From: Terriglobia bacterium
Lineage (GTDB): Bacteria; Acidobacteriota; Terriglobia; Bryobacterales; Bryobacteraceae
NCBI GenBank assembly: GCA_020073265.1
Contig: JAIQFN010000017.1
Span: 85,686-149,685 of the forward strand
Direction of reading: 5' to 3'
DNA: 64,000 nucleotides
Positions within the stretch are counted from its first letter, which is position 1; each line of letters begins with the position of its first letter. A model generated the notes under the pieces. It had not been told where the DNA came from and made no database searches. It saw only the letters and a program-made list of their open reading frames with translations. The position numbers and the translations under genes are program-made. Below, in pieces: positions 8,451 to 17,999 of this stretch.

Positions 8451-9491
8451 GTGAAGACGATCATAACCGGAGGCGCTGGTTTCATCGGCTCCAATGCCGC
8501 CGCCCGCTATTTGCGGCGCGGCCATCACGTGGTCGTGGTGGACAATTTGTGCCGCGAGGGAGTTCAAAGAAACCTCGACTGGCTGCGCGATCAAGGATCC
8601 CTCGAGTTCGTCCGATTGGATATCCGCGACGCCGATGGCATGGCGGGACTGTTTCGGGAACACCGCGATGCCGGCCAGGTGCTGCATCTGGCCGCACAAG
8701 TTGCCGTTACTACTTCAGTCACCGCTCCGCGCGAGGATTTCGAAGTGAATGCCCTCGGATCGTTCAACGTTCTCGAAGCCGCGCGCTTGTCCGGCATGAC
8801 CGCGCCGATTCTCTATTCTTCCACCAACAAGGTCTACGGCGAGATGACGGAAGTGGGCGTGGTCGAAGCGAACGGACGCTATCAGTACCGGTCGCTGCCC
8901 GACGGCGTTCCCGAACACCGGAATCTCGATTTCCACTCCCCCTACGGCTGTTCCAAGGGCACCGCCGACCAGTACTTCATCGACTATCACCGGATCTATG
9001 GGCTGCGCACCATCGTTTTCCGCCAGTCGTGCATTTACGGATACCGCCAGTTCGGCGTGGAAGATCAGGGCTGGGTGGCCTGGTTCATGATTGCCGCGCA
9101 GTTGGGACACCCCGTCACGATTTTCGGCGACGGCCGGCAGGTTCGTGATATCCTGTTCGTCGACGATCTTCTGGATGCCTACGATGCCGCATTCGCGGCC
9201 GGCGACAAGGCCATCGGAAGAGCCTTCAACATCGGCGGCGGACCCGCCAACGTTCTGTCCCTGTTGGAACTGGTCGCCTATATCGAGCAGCGGCAAGGCG
9301 GCAGGTTTCCGCACGGTTTTGCGGAATGGCGGCCCGGCGACCAGAAGGTTTTCGTGAGCGATATCGCTCGCGCCCGCCGTGAATTGGGCTGGTCGCCCCA
9401 AATCGGTTATCCTCAGGGTCTCGGACTTTTGTACGACTGGATCGCGCGCAACCGCGAGATGTTCGTGGAACCGACTTCGGTGCCCGCGTGA
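8451..9491 (+). CDS. NAD-dependent epimerase, CDP-paratose 2-epimerase type
   Basis: GTG 8451 has a strong GGAAGGAGAG Shine-Dalgarno about 8 bases upstream. The 346-residue extended SDR has TGGAGFIGSN near the N-terminus and SPYGCSKGTADQY (Tyr-x3-Lys) near residue 165. The segments FRQSCIYG, FGVEDQGWVAWF and FGDGRQVRDILFVDD are the family pattern of CDP-paratose 2-epimerase (RfbE/tyvelose epimerase-like) proteins. The known enzyme inverts C2 of CDP-paratose to CDP-tyvelose. Here no CDP-glucose dehydratase lies nearby, so the substrate may differ. It starts a second transcription segment of the polysaccharide cluster. Confidence 0.85.
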   Translation: MKTIITGGAGFIGSNAAARYLRRGHHVVVVDNLCREGVQRNLDWLRDQGSLEFVRLDIRDADGMAGLFREHRDAGQVLHLAAQVAVTTSVTAPREDFEVNALGSFNVLEAARLSGMTAPILYSSTNKVYGEMTEVGVVEANGRYQYRSLPDGVPEHRNLDFHSPYGCSKGTADQYFIDYHRIYGLRTIVFRQSCIYGYRQFGVEDQGWVAWFMIAAQLGHPVTIFGDGRQVRDILFVDDLLDAYDAAFAAGDKAIGRAFNIGGGPANVLSLLELVAYIEQRQGGRFPHGFAEWRPGDQKVFVSDIARARRELGWSPQIGYPQGLGLLYDWIARNREMFVEPTSVPA

Positions 9492-9525
9492 TGGAGCGCG
9501 GAGGAAAACCCCTGGACGCCGAGTC

Positions 9526-10637
9526 ATGAGGTTGGTGGCCACCAGCGATACCATGAAGCATGAGCTAGAGCGGTCCACCGGAGACTTTTCGCTGAAGAAA
9601 TCCAGCGGTTCACGCCTGCTCCGCATTCTGCATGTCGGCAAGTTTTATCCGCCCCACATGGGTGGCATTGAAACGCATCTGCAGACCTTGTGCGGGGAAC
9701 TGGTAAAGTCACGCGGCTCACTTTCGCCTCCACGCCGCTGTGTCCGGCCATGGTAGGCCAGATCCGGCGTTCGGATGCTGATATCGTCCATCTTCACCTC
9801 CCCAATCCGATGGCGGTGCTGGCTTACCTGGCGAGCGGCCATCGCGGCCGAGTGGTAGTCACCTATCACAGCGACACGGTGCGTCAACGGCTGTTGGGCG
9901 CAATGTTTGAGCCGCTCTTGCACCAGGTGCTCCGCCGCAGTTCCGCGATCATCGTCACTTCGCCGAACTATTTGCAGACCTCCGCGGTGCTGGCGCGGCA
10001 TCGGGACCGTTGTCACGTCATCCCTTATGGGATCAGGCTGGAGCAATTCGAGCATCGTGACGACGCGGCCGTGGCGGCTCTCACGCGCCAGTACGGCCAC
10101 CGTCTGGTGATCAGCGTGGGACGTCTGGTCTACTACAAAGGCTTCGAGTACTTGATTCGCGCCATGAGCCAGGTGCAGGGAAAGCTGCTCATAGTCGGAG
10201 ACGGCCCGCTGCGCCGGGATCTGATCCAGCTTTCCAGGACGCTCGGGATCGAGGACAAAGTCATCTTCGTAGGCGAGATCCAGAACGATGCCGTGACGCC
10301 CTATTACCATGCCTCGGACGTATTCGCGCTCGCCTCGGTGGCTCGCAGCGAGGCCTTCGGTATCGTTCAGATCGAAGCCATGGCCGCGCGCCTGCCGGTG
10401 GTCAATACCAACCTCGATTCGGGCGTGCCGTTCGTGTCCCTGCATGCGCAAACCGGCCTGACCGTTCTCCCCCAGGACTCCGGCGCGCTTGCCAAGGCAA
10501 TTAACACCTTGCTCGACGATCCGCAATTGCGGCGCCAGCTCGGGGCAGCCGGCCACTTGCGGGCCAGGCAAGAATTCCATCTGGATGTCATGGTGGGCCG
10601 CATCTCAGCGCTCTACGAAGCCGTAATGTCGGACTGA
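9526..10637 (+). pseudogene. Glycosyltransferase family 4 with an internal deletion and frameshift
   Basis: The first frame, from ATG 9526, encodes a GT4 N-terminus (ILHVGKFYPPHMGGIETHLQ, then TLCGEL) and then runs out of frame to TAG at 9754-9756. The second frame picks up with KVTRLTFASTPLCPAM and runs to 10637 with IPYGIRLEQFE, VISVGRLVYYKGFEYLI and SEAFGIVQIEAMAARLP. The two halves meet around 9690-9715. In intact relatives roughly 30 residues (a beta strand and the EE-x-DGV-type turn) normally separate these two parts, so about 90-100 bases appear to have been lost out of frame. The C-terminal catalytic half could start at GTG 9690, but it would lack the acceptor loop. Probably non-functional, or an assembly error. 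Confidence 0.75.
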
Positions 10638-10715
10638 TCGCTCTCGCTTCCTTCGCCTCCCAGGCCACGCCCCGCTGCGCCTGTTCCCAGCGCTGTTCTC
10701 GGAAAGGGAATTTCC

Positions 10716-10829
10716 ATGTCTCAATTGCGATCCGCTATAGCTCAAACCTACCTGCTTGCGGTGCTCATTGCCTTCGTGATCTTTCGGCTCCTCAGCTCCA
10801 ACACCTTCCGGAACCTGCTCGTTCGCTAG
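10716..10829 (+). CDS. Putative 37-residue single-span membrane peptide
   Basis: ATG 10716 follows GGAAAGGGAA (10701-10710) with good spacing. The frame encodes 37 residues: a short polar start (MSQLRSAIAQ), a hydrophobic helix of about 16 residues (TYLLAVLIAFVIFRLL) and an Arg-bearing tail (NTFRNLLVR). It lies in the otherwise empty 223-base gap between the broken glycosyltransferase and the GT-C-like membrane protein, on the same strand. Size, ribosome binding site and topology are consistent with a small membrane protein. Nothing more can be said about function, and it may be spurious. Confidence 0.4.
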   Translation: MSQLRSAIAQTYLLAVLIAFVIFRLLSSNTFRNLLVR

Positions 10830-10860
10830 CCAGCTCGCAAAGTCCGGGCACTCCATTCTC

Positions 10861-12678
10861 ATGTTGTCCGCTGTCCTGACAGTCGCCCTGATCGCCGGCA
10901 GCGCAGCTTGCCTGGGCTGGCTGTTTCCACGAACCGTCGACAGGCATTTGTCGCTCTCGGAAGCGCTCGCGTTGCGCCTGCTCCTGGGACTCGGCTTGTT
11001 AGGCCTGGCACTCTTCCTGGTGGGCAGCGTTTCCTGGACCGAGACCTCGGTCTGGACGGTCTTGCTGGCACCCATCGGCGCGTTTTCGATATCCATGCTT
11101 CGCGACAGCCATCGCGAGCGCTGTGCCGCGACGTGGCGAAAAATACTCCATCCTGGCACACCTTCCTTGTGGGCGGTCTTGGCCGCCGCCGTCATCGCTT
11201 GGCACCTACTCTCCGGCTTTGCTGCTCCGGTTGGCGACACCGGCAACGATGCGATTTCTTATCATTTGCTCGGGCCGGTGGTCTGGCAGCGCACGCACGT
11301 GGTGCGCCCCGTTCTCGATCACAGCCACACCGCCTTCCCCGAGAACGTCGAAATGTTGTTCGGGGCCGGAATGCTGTTGGGAAACGATCGCGTTCCCGGC
11401 CTGGTGGGGACGGTTTTTGCCGCAATCCTGCTGATCCAGGTCCGCGGGCTCGCGATCTTTTTCGGCGCGCCGCGGCGGGTTGCGTCGCTCGCCATGGCGA
11501 TTGCCGCAACCATGCCGGTGCTCATCGATACGTCCGAATCCGGCTTCGTGGATATTCCCTATGCGGCCTTCGGCTTGGCCGCATGCCGCCTGGCGTTCAG
11601 CTCCACCGGATCGTCCGGCTTGGCGCTCGCCGGCGTCTTTGCGGGCCTGGCGGCGGGCGAGAAGTACACCGGCTTGGTCAATCTCGTTCTGATCGCAGTG
11701 GTTTTGTTGCTTCGCCCGGCCGCCCATATGACTTACGTTCCACGGATCCGCAGCGTCCTGCTTCTGAGCGCAACCGCACTCGTGCTCGGCTCCCCCTGGT
11801 ACCTTCGAAACGCAGCGCTGCTCGGAACACCGATTTATCCGCCTCCGCCCGTTCTGTCGAACTACGTTCATGCCAGAGCCTTTCCTCCGGACGCCGTGCA
11901 GTTTTTCCAGGGGTACATTCAAGAACGTGGTAAAGGCTATGGGCGTGGCCTGCTGCAGCTCATCTTGCTGCCCTTTAACTTTACGTACAGGCCCGGCGGA
12001 TTTCACGGAGCCGGGGGGATCGGACTCGTGCCCCTGGCGTTCCTGCCGATGTCCTTTGGAGCCATCCGGCGGAATACGGCTTCGCTGGCTTGGTTGATTT
12101 GGTCGGCGCTGTTCGTGGTTGCCTGGTTCTACACCCAGCAGGAAGCTCGATTCTTCATTCCAGTTCTGGCCGTCACAGCGGCTTGGGGCGCGATCGGGGC
12201 GGCCTCGCTCTGGGCCCGCAGCGGCCGGACGACCCGAATTTTGACCGGCACATTGGTGGTTGTGTCATTGGGCTATGGGGTGTTGACCGACGTCTTTGCC
12301 GATCGTGAAAGAATCGCCAGCCTGTTCTCCACTCGGGCGGAGGCCGCCCGCCAAGCCAGGATTCCTGACCGTGGGGCTCTCCAATACTTGAACGATTCCG
12401 CCGCCGTCCGAAGCGTCTTGGTGCTCAACCGATTCTTTGCCTGCTATTACTTGCACAAGCCCTATGTCAAGATTCGCGGTCAGTACGGGGAGCAACCTCT
12501 GCCCGGCATCGCGGATACTTCGGCAGCGTTACGCCAGCTTCCCAGCCTCGGGGTGACGCACATCCTGGATGTGCAGGGACTGTTTGGAACCCGTTTCGAG
12601 CTGGATCCAAGCCAGAGTCCCTACCGTCTGGTTTGGAGTTCCCCCGACGCGAGGATCTATGAGGTCACCGGGCCCTGA
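10861..12678 (+). CDS. Polytopic membrane protein, GT-C/ArnT-like glycosyltransferase candidate
   Basis: A 605-residue protein with about 10-12 hydrophobic segments from the N-terminus to about residue 475, then a soluble C-terminal region. The first large external loop contains GDTGNDAISYHLLGPVVW, with acidic residues placed like the catalytic Asp of GT-C enzymes (PMT/ArnT class), followed by FPENVEMLFGAGML. LAAGEKYTGLVN is a further conserved-looking loop. GT-C enzymes use polyprenyl-phosphate sugars on the outer face of the membrane. The location downstream of the cytoplasmic glycosyltransferases fits a late step of glycan transfer. No exact family name can be assigned by eye. Confidence 0.65.
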   Translation: MLSAVLTVALIAGSAACLGWLFPRTVDRHLSLSEALALRLLLGLGLLGLALFLVGSVSWTETSVWTVLLAPIGAFSISMLRDSHRERCAATWRKILHPGTPSLWAVLAAAVIAWHLLSGFAAPVGDTGNDAISYHLLGPVVWQRTHVVRPVLDHSHTAFPENVEMLFGAGMLLGNDRVPGLVGTVFAAILLIQVRGLAIFFGAPRRVASLAMAIAATMPVLIDTSESGFVDIPYAAFGLAACRLAFSSTGSSGLALAGVFAGLAAGEKYTGLVNLVLIAVVLLLRPAAHMTYVPRIRSVLLLSATALVLGSPWYLRNAALLGTPIYPPPPVLSNYVHARAFPPDAVQFFQGYIQERGKGYGRGLLQLILLPFNFTYRPGGFHGAGGIGLVPLAFLPMSFGAIRRNTASLAWLIWSALFVVAWFYTQQEARFFIPVLAVTAAWGAIGAASLWARSGRTTRILTGTLVVVSLGYGVLTDVFADRERIASLFSTRAEAARQARIPDRGALQYLNDSAAVRSVLVLNRFFACYYLHKPYVKIRGQYGEQPLPGIADTSAALRQLPSLGVTHILDVQGLFGTRFELDPSQSPYRLVWSSPDARIYEVTGP

Positions 12679-12711
12679 CGCGAATCCGCGCTTCTGCGCA
12701 GTCCTCACCGA

Positions 12712-15700
12712 TCATAGCGTCTGCTGATCCGAGGTCGCCAGAATCGCGCCGCTTCCGCTCAAGTATTGGAGCTGGTAGTACACCGTCCCCAGGCTTCGAT
12801 CCACAGGCAGCGCGCAGGTTCCGCTCCCGCAGTCCACTGCATTGTCGAATCGTGTCTGAAGCAATGCCGGGTGGTAGGAGTAACGGACCACGATCTTGGT
12901 CGCATTCGGTACATCCGCCAGCCGCGCCGAGATCACGGGAGCTGCGTAATCGTCATTGAAGTTGAGTGGGCAGACGTAGTAAACGGCGCCGCCCGGCGGG
13001 AACGTGACCGTGTCGGTGGTAGTGCCGGCGGCGATCGTCGCGACATCGATACCCCGCCAATCCGCTACATATCGCAAGGTAGGCTGTCCGGAGGCCGCGC
13101 AGGCCGCGAGGTCGACTGTCCGGGCCTGCGGATAAACCCCGAAATAGAGCGACATGAGAAGCTTGCCATAAGAACCAGACCGTAGCGAGGTTTCGAACTG
13201 GTATCCGAGGTCCGGCGCGCCGGTTGCGCGCGGCTGAAGCACGAACTTGGCCACGCCCGCATTCAATATGTTGGCTGTTGAGGCCGCATACCAACCGGTG
13301 GTCTGACCTGCGTCGCCGTCGCTGTAGAGCGGGTGGATCTGGGATTGATTGTCGTCGTAAGTATTGTCGTGGAACCGCGGAAAAGATCCGTGCGGCAGGA
13401 AATCGAAGTCGACGCCCAGACTATAGTCGCGGTGTCCCGCGGCGCCCAACAGCGCGGCGTAGATGGGCGTCATGAACATCGGGCGCGGTCCGGAAACAGC
13501 CTCCGGAGGGTTTTCCTGGATGCCCATCACATAGGCGTTCGTGCGGATGATCGTAGCTGTTCCCCCGGTGGCGCTCGAAGCCGAGGGCGGCACTTCGCGC
13601 CAGTATTGCTGGCTTGAGTAGCTGTTCGCGCTGAGCCAGAAGCGATTCGTGTTGTAGTAGGACTGGCTGTTGCCTGAAATGGTGAATAGTCTCTGGACTT
13701 CATACATTGGCGCGCTCGAGGAGAAGAAAATCTGATTCGCGCCGCAGCATCCACCCGAAATGGAGGCCAAGCCGTGGCTCGACCCGCCCACGAATGTCGC
13801 GGTCCCCCCGCTCCCGCTTACGGAACTGCTCGGCGATCGGAGGGCAAACGTGCAGGTGGTCGCCGTCGGGCAACTATCGAAGAATACGTCCACGTTGTAG
13901 TAGCTGTTCGACGTTCCCGCAAACCAGCCCCGCGAAATGTCAGGGACGATGTTGTACATCCCATGTGGACCCGTGAAGTAAACGGTGTTGCCGCTGATAT
14001 GGTCAATGCCCAGCGTGAATCCCTGGTCTCCGTGGTTGGTTGTGGTCCCGTTCGTCAAGGCCAGCCACGCTCGCGGAGCCGACATGTCCCCGTGGCGCTG
14101 CCGTAGCATCAGCCCCATGGTCGGGACTAGATCGTAAGGGAACATGTTGAGAGCAGATCCACCGTAGCTGCCGCTATAGGACCAGTAGAATTCGCCGAAG
14201 TCTCCCATCGCGTTGTTGCCCATGAATTGATAGTTGGAGTAGGGACTGGATCCCGCCGCAGCCGGCCAGGTGATCTTAGACCGGTTGACGACCGAGTTCA
14301 CCATCGGCATTAGCACACCTGAGAGTCCGTTGTAATGGAAATACGCGCTTCCGCTTTCCCATTGATCGATGAACGGCTCGATATGCATTCCCGCATCGCT
14401 GGACACATCCGCGGTGAATGCGGAACTGCACACTCCGGCGGTGAAAGTGAAGCTGTTCGGGTTGGTTCTATCCACGATCCTGTAGAGCGTCCCGCCTGGC
14501 GTCGTGTTCAACGCGCTATGCGCCGTAGCCCCGAAGATCCCGAATTGCCCTGTCCCGTTCTGTGCCCAATTGGTCCAGTTCACCGTACAGGTGCCGTTCC
14601 CGGTGCTGGTTACGCTCACGAAGCAGTTATCGTTCGCGTCCGACAGGCAACTCGTGTTGGAGCGGACTTGGCCGTTGGCGGTCGGAGAGCTCCAGTCGTA
14701 GTTGACTTCATCCGCCATCGAGAACCCCACCGTGTGCCCGAGGTCACGATATTTCTGCATCAAATAGGTCCAGCCCGGCGTAGAGTAGCTGGCCGGAGCG
14801 CCGTATGTTCCGGTATACGTTGCATGCGATCCGCCCGCGAAACTCGTGCATACCGGATGCACGAACAGATTGGGCGTCACCAATTCCACTTGGGTCTTGA
14901 GCGTGTTGATGTAGTTGTCCAGCCCGGTCTTGAAGGCCGCTTCGTTCACCCCCCAGCCGACCGAGCCGTCCAGGCAGCTTGGTTCAACGGAGTTAAAACC
15001 TCCGGCTTGTAACTGCTGCGCAAACTGCAGATTGGTCATCGTCAGATCAGTGAACCCGGTGTAGGGTGAGGTCTGGAACAGGGAATTCATGTAAAAGCTC
15101 TGCGCATTGAACGAGTTGTAGATATTCCCATCCTTGCCGAAATGCGGCAGAATGTTGGTCGCCGCAATCCATCCCCAGATCGTGTGACCCGGCAGGGGCC
15201 CGTTGCTGGTAGTTACTTGACAGGAGCCGAAGGAGGCCAGCGCCGTCACAACCTGTGTTGAACTGTTCACGGTACAGAGGCTGGTGTTCGTCGAGGAGAG
15301 CGCGGGAACACCTGCGGGAGAGTACGGCGAGTTGTCCGCTCCCGTCGATACCCCCACGACCATGACTTCATTGGCGCTGGTAGTGGTGAAGGCCGGTGTT
15401 GAAATCTTGCCGGTCGTCCCCTGGCCGGTGGCTACATCCACGGCGTTGGTTGTTGCGATGCCGGAGTATTCCAGGCAGTGGATGCTCAGACCGCTATTGC
15501 CGCCGTTGAAAGTCGCGGTGATAACGTTGGAGGCGTTGCCGGTGATATTCTGCGCGACGAAGAATCTTCCTCCTCCCACTCCATTCCCTTTGGAGGTCGC
15601 GACCACTGCGGCGTAGGTGTTCCCGCCCGTGTCGCTGACCGCACTAACGTTCGTGGGTCCGCCATTTCCCACCGAGCCGAACACTACAATGGCGTTGCCG

Positions 15701-16731
15701 CTGGTCGTGCTAATCGCCGGACAGGCCAGAGTGCCCGGCCCCCCGCTGGTCGAATTTGACGCTTTGTGAACCAGCGCGATCGAACCTGCGCCTTTCTTCA
15801 GCGTAATGACACTGGCGCTCCACCAAGACAGACTACTATTGGCAGTGGCAACCCCATGCTCGGCCGTCCGGATCGAGGATACGATCTTGTCCTCAACGAA
15901 CGAATAGTTGTTCGGGTCCACCGTTTCCATCGTCCAAGGAGTCGAGGTGCTGCCATCCTGGTTGAGCAGAACGCTGGTGAGCGTTTGCGTACCGCCTCCG
16001 GAGATCGGGTAGTCGTGCGGAGACGTCAGGACATCGATCGCGCCATTGCCGTTCGAGAAGTTGACGATACGTCCCCATTGTCCGAAGGACGGCTTGGCAT
16101 TGTCGTCGGATGCTGTGACATAAAGCCAGTGACTGCCGTTCAAGTAGAGCGTGGTGTCCACGTTGTACACCTGGGAGGTTGAAGTAATCCCGGCTCCGCA
16201 ATAAGTGCCGCTGTTTCCGCCTTTGATGCCGTCGATGTAAAGGCACAATGTCTTGGGGTCGGTCGCATTCGTACCGCTCACGGTCATGGTGACCGTGACC
16301 ACGCCCGACCAAGGCGAACTGGCGGCGGTTCCTGTGCTCACGCTCAGGCTGGCCAACGCTGCACTGACGCTGGAGGCCGTGTAGGTGTTCGCCGTGGTGA
16401 AAATCACGTCGGCGCTGGTCGCCAGAGTCGCCCCCAATGCGTCCCGGGCAACGACATGCACTGCGTGCTGCGTGGAATTGAACACGTAGTGTGGATTCCA
16501 GGCCAGAGCGTAGGGTGGCGCCGTAACCAATCCCTGCGCTTCGCCATCCACAATCCATTCGGCCGAATATATGTTGGGCAGGCCGGAGACCGAACAAGCC
16601 AGCATGAACGACGTGCCCGAGACCACTTGGGAAGCGGTGGGAGCTGTGACGGAAATCTGAGCGTGCGCGGCTGCCGCCGACAGAATGACGATGGCCGGAA
16701 TTATCCTCACGCTCAGCCGCTGATTGCGCAT
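12712..16731 (-). CDS. Giant secreted protein with Ig-like N-terminus and possible glycoside-hydrolase-like core
   Basis: The frame is open to 16905, but ATG 16731 is chosen because it begins a proper signal peptide (MRNQRLSVRIIPAIVIL, then SAAAAHA), giving 1,339 residues. Residues about 25-235 are Ig-like/beta-rich (ISVTAPTASQVVSG; WIVDGEAQGLV). Residues about 300-500 are Ser/Thr/Gly-rich beta structure. From about 550 to 870 the pattern changes to alternating helices and strands (LQFAQQLQAGGFNSVEP, WTYLMQKYRDLGHTVGFS), with MADEVNYDW near residue 675 resembling a catalytic Glu at the end of a TIM-barrel strand. The C-terminus is again beta-rich. It is likely a cell-surface or extracellular polysaccharide-active or adhesive protein. 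The hydrolase idea is inference. Confidence 0.6.
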   Translation of the reverse strand: MRNQRLSVRIIPAIVILSAAAAHAQISVTAPTASQVVSGTSFMLACSVSGLPNIYSAEWIVDGEAQGLVTAPPYALAWNPHYVFNSTQHAVHVVARDALGATLATSADVIFTTANTYTASSVSAALASLSVSTGTAASSPWSGVVTVTMTVSGTNATDPKTLCLYIDGIKGGNSGTYCGAGITSTSQVYNVDTTLYLNGSHWLYVTASDDNAKPSFGQWGRIVNFSNGNGAIDVLTSPHDYPISGGGTQTLTSVLLNQDGSTSTPWTMETVDPNNYSFVEDKIVSSIRTAEHGVATANSSLSWWSASVITLKKGAGSIALVHKASNSTSGGPGTLACPAISTTSGNAIVVFGSVGNGGPTNVSAVSDTGGNTYAAVVATSKGNGVGGGRFFVAQNITGNASNVITATFNGGNSGLSIHCLEYSGIATTNAVDVATGQGTTGKISTPAFTTTSANEVMVVGVSTGADNSPYSPAGVPALSSTNTSLCTVNSSTQVVTALASFGSCQVTTSNGPLPGHTIWGWIAATNILPHFGKDGNIYNSFNAQSFYMNSLFQTSPYTGFTDLTMTNLQFAQQLQAGGFNSVEPSCLDGSVGWGVNEAAFKTGLDNYINTLKTQVELVTPNLFVHPVCTSFAGGSHATYTGTYGAPASYSTPGWTYLMQKYRDLGHTVGFSMADEVNYDWSSPTANGQVRSNTSCLSDANDNCFVSVTSTGNGTCTVNWTNWAQNGTGQFGIFGATAHSALNTTPGGTLYRIVDRTNPNSFTFTAGVCSSAFTADVSSDAGMHIEPFIDQWESGSAYFHYNGLSGVLMPMVNSVVNRSKITWPAAAGSSPYSNYQFMGNNAMGDFGEFYWSYSGSYGGSALNMFPYDLVPTMGLMLRQRHGDMSAPRAWLALTNGTTTNHGDQGFTLGIDHISGNTVYFTGPHGMYNIVPDISRGWFAGTSNSYYNVDVFFDSCPTATTCTFALRSPSSSVSGSGGTATFVGGSSHGLASISGGCCGANQIFFSSSAPMYEVQRLFTISGNSQSYYNTNRFWLSANSYSSQQYWREVPPSASSATGGTATIIRTNAYVMGIQENPPEAVSGPRPMFMTPIYAALLGAAGHRDYSLGVDFDFLPHGSFPRFHDNTYDDNQSQIHPLYSDGDAGQTTGWYAASTANILNAGVAKFVLQPRATGAPDLGYQFETSLRSGSYGKLLMSLYFGVYPQARTVDLAACAASGQPTLRYVADWRGIDVATIAAGTTTDTVTFPPGGAVYYVCPLNFNDDYAAPVISARLADVPNATKIVVRYSYHPALLQTRFDNAVDCGSGTCALPVDRSLGTVYYQLQYLSGSGAILATSDQQTL

Positions 16732-17080
16732 CCTGCTCTCAGGCCATGATCGCTGATTCGTTGCCGAAACGGCAATGGACGCGGCCAGCAGTCGGCGTGC
16801 AACCGGTTCCAGGCGGGTAGTTCTCATTTGTTTCCAGTACAGGCGCGCGCCGCCGCTGCCAGCAGGGTCGGCTGCCATAACGAACACAAAAGAACCAACA
16901 AACATGCTTGAAAGCCTCGTGACTCAAACACACCGCCGGAGAATTCTATGTTGTGCGACAATCAAACAACTTTATCAGTCTGGAGAGCTAGGGCGCGCCG
17001 CATGCAGCAGCCTTTCGGCACGCGAAACGCCCGTGCATTCCCAAGACTGACTCAAAGCGTTCCGCAGAAGGAGAAAAGCC
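16732..17080. other. Intergenic region between divergent giant protein gene and methyltransferase gene
   Basis: About 350 bases with no convincing gene. On the minus strand the giant-protein frame stays open to 16905, with in-frame ATGs at 16827 and 16905, but those give an N-terminus with no clean signal peptide and weak ribosome binding sites. On the plus strand AGAAGGAG (17066-17073) serves the GTG start at 17081. The middle (16920-16980) is locally AT-richer than its flanks and is the likely place for divergent promoters. No confident -35/-10 pair, tRNA or repeat was seen. Confidence 0.5.
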
Positions 17081-17905
17081 GTGCCAAATGAAGGCTCGGA
17101 TTACACATTGAAGGACCGCTATCTGGACCTGGTGCGCGATAGCATCATGGGATTGATCCACCCGGGCCAGTATCGCCCGCTGCTGCGAAAACCGGCCTGG
17201 TATCGCCCGCTGGCAGGCTTGCTGAAGCGCGTCGACCTCGAACTTGTGAGACCAGCGCATTTCGACGTCGCCCGGCGGCTGGAAGGCAAGGATTGGCCGG
17301 TCAACGCGGAGAGCATGCTGAGCCGTCAGCGTCTGGACAATATCCGGTTTTGCCTGGAGTCCGTGTTACGGGATAATGTCCCCGGCGATATTATCGAAGC
17401 GGGAACCTGGCTCGGCGGCGCTGCGATTTTCATGCGCGCGGTCCTGCAAGCTCACGACATCAAGAACCGCAGCGTTTGGGTGGCCGATTCGTTCGGTGGA
17501 TTGCCCCCGGCCGATACCGTCAAATACCCCCAGGATACCGGCGATACTCATTCCACGTTTCTGGACCTCATCGCACCGTTCGAAGCGGTGCAGGAGAATT
17601 TTCGGAAATACGGCTTGCTGGATTCCCAGGTCAAATTCTTGCCGGGATGGTTTAGCGAAACACTGGAGCAGGCCCCCATCGACAGGCTGGCCGTGGCGCG
17701 CCTCGATGGCGATATGTACGGCTCGACGATCGAATCCCTCAACGCACTCTACCCTAAGCTCAGCGCCGGTGGCTATTGCATCATCGATGACTACAACCTT
17801 TCCGGAGCGCGGCAGGCCACGGACGACTATCGCGCGGCGCAGGGAATTTCGGAAAGCCTGGTCAAGATTGACTGGACTGGCGTGTACTGGCGTAAAGAGC
17901 GCTAG
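17081..17905 (+). CDS. TylF/MycF-family macrocin O-methyltransferase-like protein
   Basis: GTG 17081 with AGAAGGAG upstream; 274 residues. The TylF/MycF family is recognised by IIEAGTWLGGAAIFMRAVL (SAM loop, residues about 103-121), WVADSFGGLPPAD, LDLIAPFEAVQENFRKYGL, and LDGDMYGSTIESL with GGYCIIDDYN (metal and SAM-pocket acidic residues). Known family members O-methylate sugars of macrolides, but relatives in polysaccharide loci methylate surface glycans. Lying between two large secreted proteins and 4 kb from the glycosyltransferases, a role in methylating an exported glycan is reasonable but unproven. Confidence 0.85.
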   Translation: MPNEGSDYTLKDRYLDLVRDSIMGLIHPGQYRPLLRKPAWYRPLAGLLKRVDLELVRPAHFDVARRLEGKDWPVNAESMLSRQRLDNIRFCLESVLRDNVPGDIIEAGTWLGGAAIFMRAVLQAHDIKNRSVWVADSFGGLPPADTVKYPQDTGDTHSTFLDLIAPFEAVQENFRKYGLLDSQVKFLPGWFSETLEQAPIDRLAVARLDGDMYGSTIESLNALYPKLSAGGYCIIDDYNLSGARQATDDYRAAQGISESLVKIDWTGVYWRKER

Positions 17906-17950
17906 CAGATCGCAGCGCCGTCCTGGCCGCCCGACCTTGGCTGAAAACAA

Positions 17951-17979
17951 CGGGGTGCGGTTCAGAGCGCCGCGCCCCG
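17951..17979. terminator. Hairpin between convergent genes, possible bidirectional terminator
   Basis: CGGGGTGCGG (17951-17960) pairs with CCGCGCCCCG (17970-17979), ten pairs with one G-T wobble and a 9-base loop. It sits in the 94-base gap between the methyltransferase stop and the stop of the cytochrome-like gene. No T-run follows, so it is not a classic intrinsic terminator. Confidence 0.35.
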
Positions 17980-17999
17980 CTGCTTCTAACGCTGGCGGG

